The notes beneath the pieces are model-generated. The model searched no databases. It saw only the letters and a list, made by a program, of their open reading frames with translations, and was not told where the DNA came from. From positions 1 through 6,609 of the forward strand of contig JAPOYQ010000228.1 in NCBI GenBank assembly GCA_026706505.1: a DNA stretch of 6,609 nt, given 5' to 3'. The position numbers and the translations under genes are program-made. Of this stretch, positions 5,166 through 6,609 are shown piece by piece (position 1 is the first letter of the stretch; every line of letters begins with the position of its first letter). This DNA is from Gemmatimonadota bacterium. GTDB taxonomy: Bacteria; Latescibacterota; UBA2968; UBA8231.

Positions 5166-6609
5166 ATGAACGGCAGGATCAGCACGGCGCTGGCTCTCTG
5201 GGTCCTGTGTGGCAGTGCGGTCTGGGGCCAAGGGTACGTCATTCGCGGCAACCAGATCGTGGTAGAAGGCCGCCACCTGAAAACCTGGGAGTTCCCGGTC
5301 GGCACGGTGGAGTTCTTCGCCCCGGCGAACGCGGCCCGACCGAACTTTGTGGCCAAGGATATCGACGCGACCCAAGACATTGTCGAACACCTGCGACGGA
5401 ACCCACCCAAAGGAGTCAAGGCTGAAGACGTCGACTTGCTGGATGCGGTGCGTGCCGGCACCAATGCGGCCGGGGTAGCCAACCTCTTCGACGGAGATCT
5501 GACCTCGTACTGGCAGCCCGACCCGGACCAGCCACTGCGCGACTGGTGGTTCGAGTTGGATCTAGGGCGGATCGCGTCCGCGACTCGTATCCTCCTGACC
5601 TTTGTGGACGAGGATCTTGGCGATCCCTTTCTCCAGTATACCCTGCTGACCTCGGATGGCGAGCGTCCCGAGCAGGGCCTGAGGGACGTCAAGGGCTACG
5701 TCGTCGTTTACGCGAGTCCGGGCGCGAACAAAAACCAACGGGTCTTCGACATTGAGCTGGAGCCGTCGGGAGACGCCCGCGATCCGCACTGGCGGGGAGA
5801 CGAGATCCGCTACGTCCAGCTCGTGGTGACGGAAAGTGACTCGGTGCGAGGCGCCGAAGTATCCCGCGAGATCTACGACGCCTTGGAGCCCGCCCGCCGA
5901 GGGACGGTGGACTACTATAAGAAGGTGGCCGATGGGAGCATCCGGGTCGAACCGGAGATCTACGAGGCGATCGACGCGGGATCGCGTGGCGAGGTCCGGT
6001 ACTTCCGCCGCGAGCGTCCTCGTCTGGCCGAGATGGAAGTGCGGACAATAGGCGAGAACATCGCCCTGGGGTTGACCGCCCGCCGGGGAGTGGCGCAAAA
6101 GATAGAGATTGATACCACCGTAGTCACCAGCTTGGTGGACGGCTTGTATGAAACGACGGTCGGGACCACCACCTTGGAGCACCGCCAACGCTGGTTCTTC
6201 TTCGATCTGGGCGCCTTCTTCTGGGTGGATCGAGTGCAGATGTTCTTCCTCAATGCGGGGTACTGGGGACCCATCACCCAGTACGAAATCCAGACCTCAG
6301 ACGGCAGTCTGACACCTGAAGGCACACTGGCTTGGACCAGCCAGGCGCTCGGGGGCGACGGTGGCATGGATTACCACGTCAACCTGTTCGAACCCACGGT
6401 CGCCCGCTACATCAGCATTCCCTATTCCGGCGGCCTGGCGGGAGGCAACGCAGACACGCGGGAGATCCAAATCTACGGCGAGGGATACCAGCCTCGCGTC
6501 TCACTCACGTCGCCCCTAATCACGCTGGACGGTGCCCGGACGCTGAGTTCGATCGAGTGGGAGGGAGACACGCCCCCGGGAACCTCCATCGCGCTGCGCA
6601 GCCGGACCG
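5166..6609 (+). CDS. Secreted protein with two discoidin-like domains (partial, 3' end missing)
   Basis: The frame is open for 481 codons from ATG 5166 to the window edge. Residues 1-21 are a signal peptide (MNGR, then ISTALALWVLCGSAVW), with mature protein from about Q22. A second in-frame ATG at 5145 would add MRKRRSN, giving a more basic start; 5166 is preferred because AAAGAGA lies about ten bases ahead, while 5145 has nothing well placed. Discoidin-like domain 1 spans about 95-295: NLFDGDLTSYWQ, WWFELDLGRIASATRILLTF, IRYVQLVVTESD, and the closing strand EMEVRTIGENI, interrupted by a charged segment at about 230-286. Discoidin-like domain 2 spans about 315-440: SLVDGLYETT, WFFFDLGAFFWVDRVQMFF, YEIQTSDG, YISIPYSGG, EIQIYGEGY. 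From 447 the sequence enters the same module as the upstream neighbour (LDGARTLSSIEWEGD...TSIALRSRT). The rest lies outside the window. Likely a surface binding protein; ligand unknown. Confidence 0.88.
   Translation, partial: MNGRISTALALWVLCGSAVWGQGYVIRGNQIVVEGRHLKTWEFPVGTVEFFAPANAARPNFVAKDIDATQDIVEHLRRNPPKGVKAEDVDLLDAVRAGTNAAGVANLFDGDLTSYWQPDPDQPLRDWWFELDLGRIASATRILLTFVDEDLGDPFLQYTLLTSDGERPEQGLRDVKGYVVVYASPGANKNQRVFDIELEPSGDARDPHWRGDEIRYVQLVVTESDSVRGAEVSREIYDALEPARRGTVDYYKKVADGSIRVEPEIYEAIDAGSRGEVRYFRRERPRLAEMEVRTIGENIALGLTARRGVAQKIEIDTTVVTSLVDGLYETTVGTTTLEHRQRWFFFDLGAFFWVDRVQMFFLNAGYWGPITQYEIQTSDGSLTPEGTLAWTSQALGGDGGMDYHVNLFEPTVARYISIPYSGGLAGGNADTREIQIYGEGYQPRVSLTSPLITLDGARTLSSIEWEGDTPPGTSIALRSRT

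Noticed and set aside
5562..6188. Minus-strand open frame of 208 codons opposite the second discoidin gene
   Set aside because: The plus-strand frame is continuously open with recognisable discoidin motifs; the antisense product has no signal peptide or family pattern.
1..6609. CTAG occurrence, CRISPR, tRNA/rRNA, insertion-sequence ends
   Set aside because: CTAG occurs repeatedly and is not obviously avoided, which is unremarkable here; no regularly spaced repeats, cloverleaf, rRNA segments or transposase with terminal inverted repeats were seen.

Overview
The window is G+C-rich DNA (roughly 60% by eye) from a Gram-negative-type bacterium. It carries a lipoprotein with a good lipobox followed by three consecutive secreted proteins. 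Discoidin-like modules, a CBM9-like sugar-binding fold and a C-terminal FlgD-type Ig-like domain (TPNGDGIND...WDG...GLY) form a combination common in FCB-group candidate phyla such as Latescibacterota and relatives. That placement is inferred from domain style, not from a marker gene. No rRNA, tRNA, CRISPR array, transposase or phage gene is visible.

Layout, left to right. Positions 1-93 (minus strand) hold the first 31 codons of an unrecognised gene that runs off the left edge. Positions 94-404 form a divergent intergenic region with a reasonable promoter for that minus gene. Positions 405-1943 (plus) encode an outer-membrane-type lipoprotein made almost entirely of about 13 TPR repeats. Positions 1944-2090 are an AT-richer gap with a weak terminator, a candidate promoter and a strong Shine-Dalgarno. 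Positions 2091-2993 (plus) encode a secreted acidic, Trp-rich protein of the CBM9-like/sugar-binding type. Positions 2994-3148 hold several stacked hairpins, ending in a perfect 16-bp stem. Positions 3149-5113 (plus, probable TTG start) encode a secreted protein with a discoidin-like domain, a beta-sandwich module and a C-terminal FlgD Ig-like domain. From 5166 (or 5145) to the right edge, a second secreted protein has two discoidin-like domains and enters the same beta-sandwich module as its neighbour, but is cut off by the window end.

Taken together, the plus-strand genes look like a small locus for exported or cell-surface carbohydrate or matrix binding: a TPR scaffold lipoprotein, a sugar-binding-like secreted protein and two related multi-domain adhesin-like proteins. 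The last two genes are close enough to be co-transcribed. The hairpin region before them may set their expression apart from the CBM9-like gene. No enzyme is seen, so the substrate and pathway are unknown. The system-level idea is a hypothesis.
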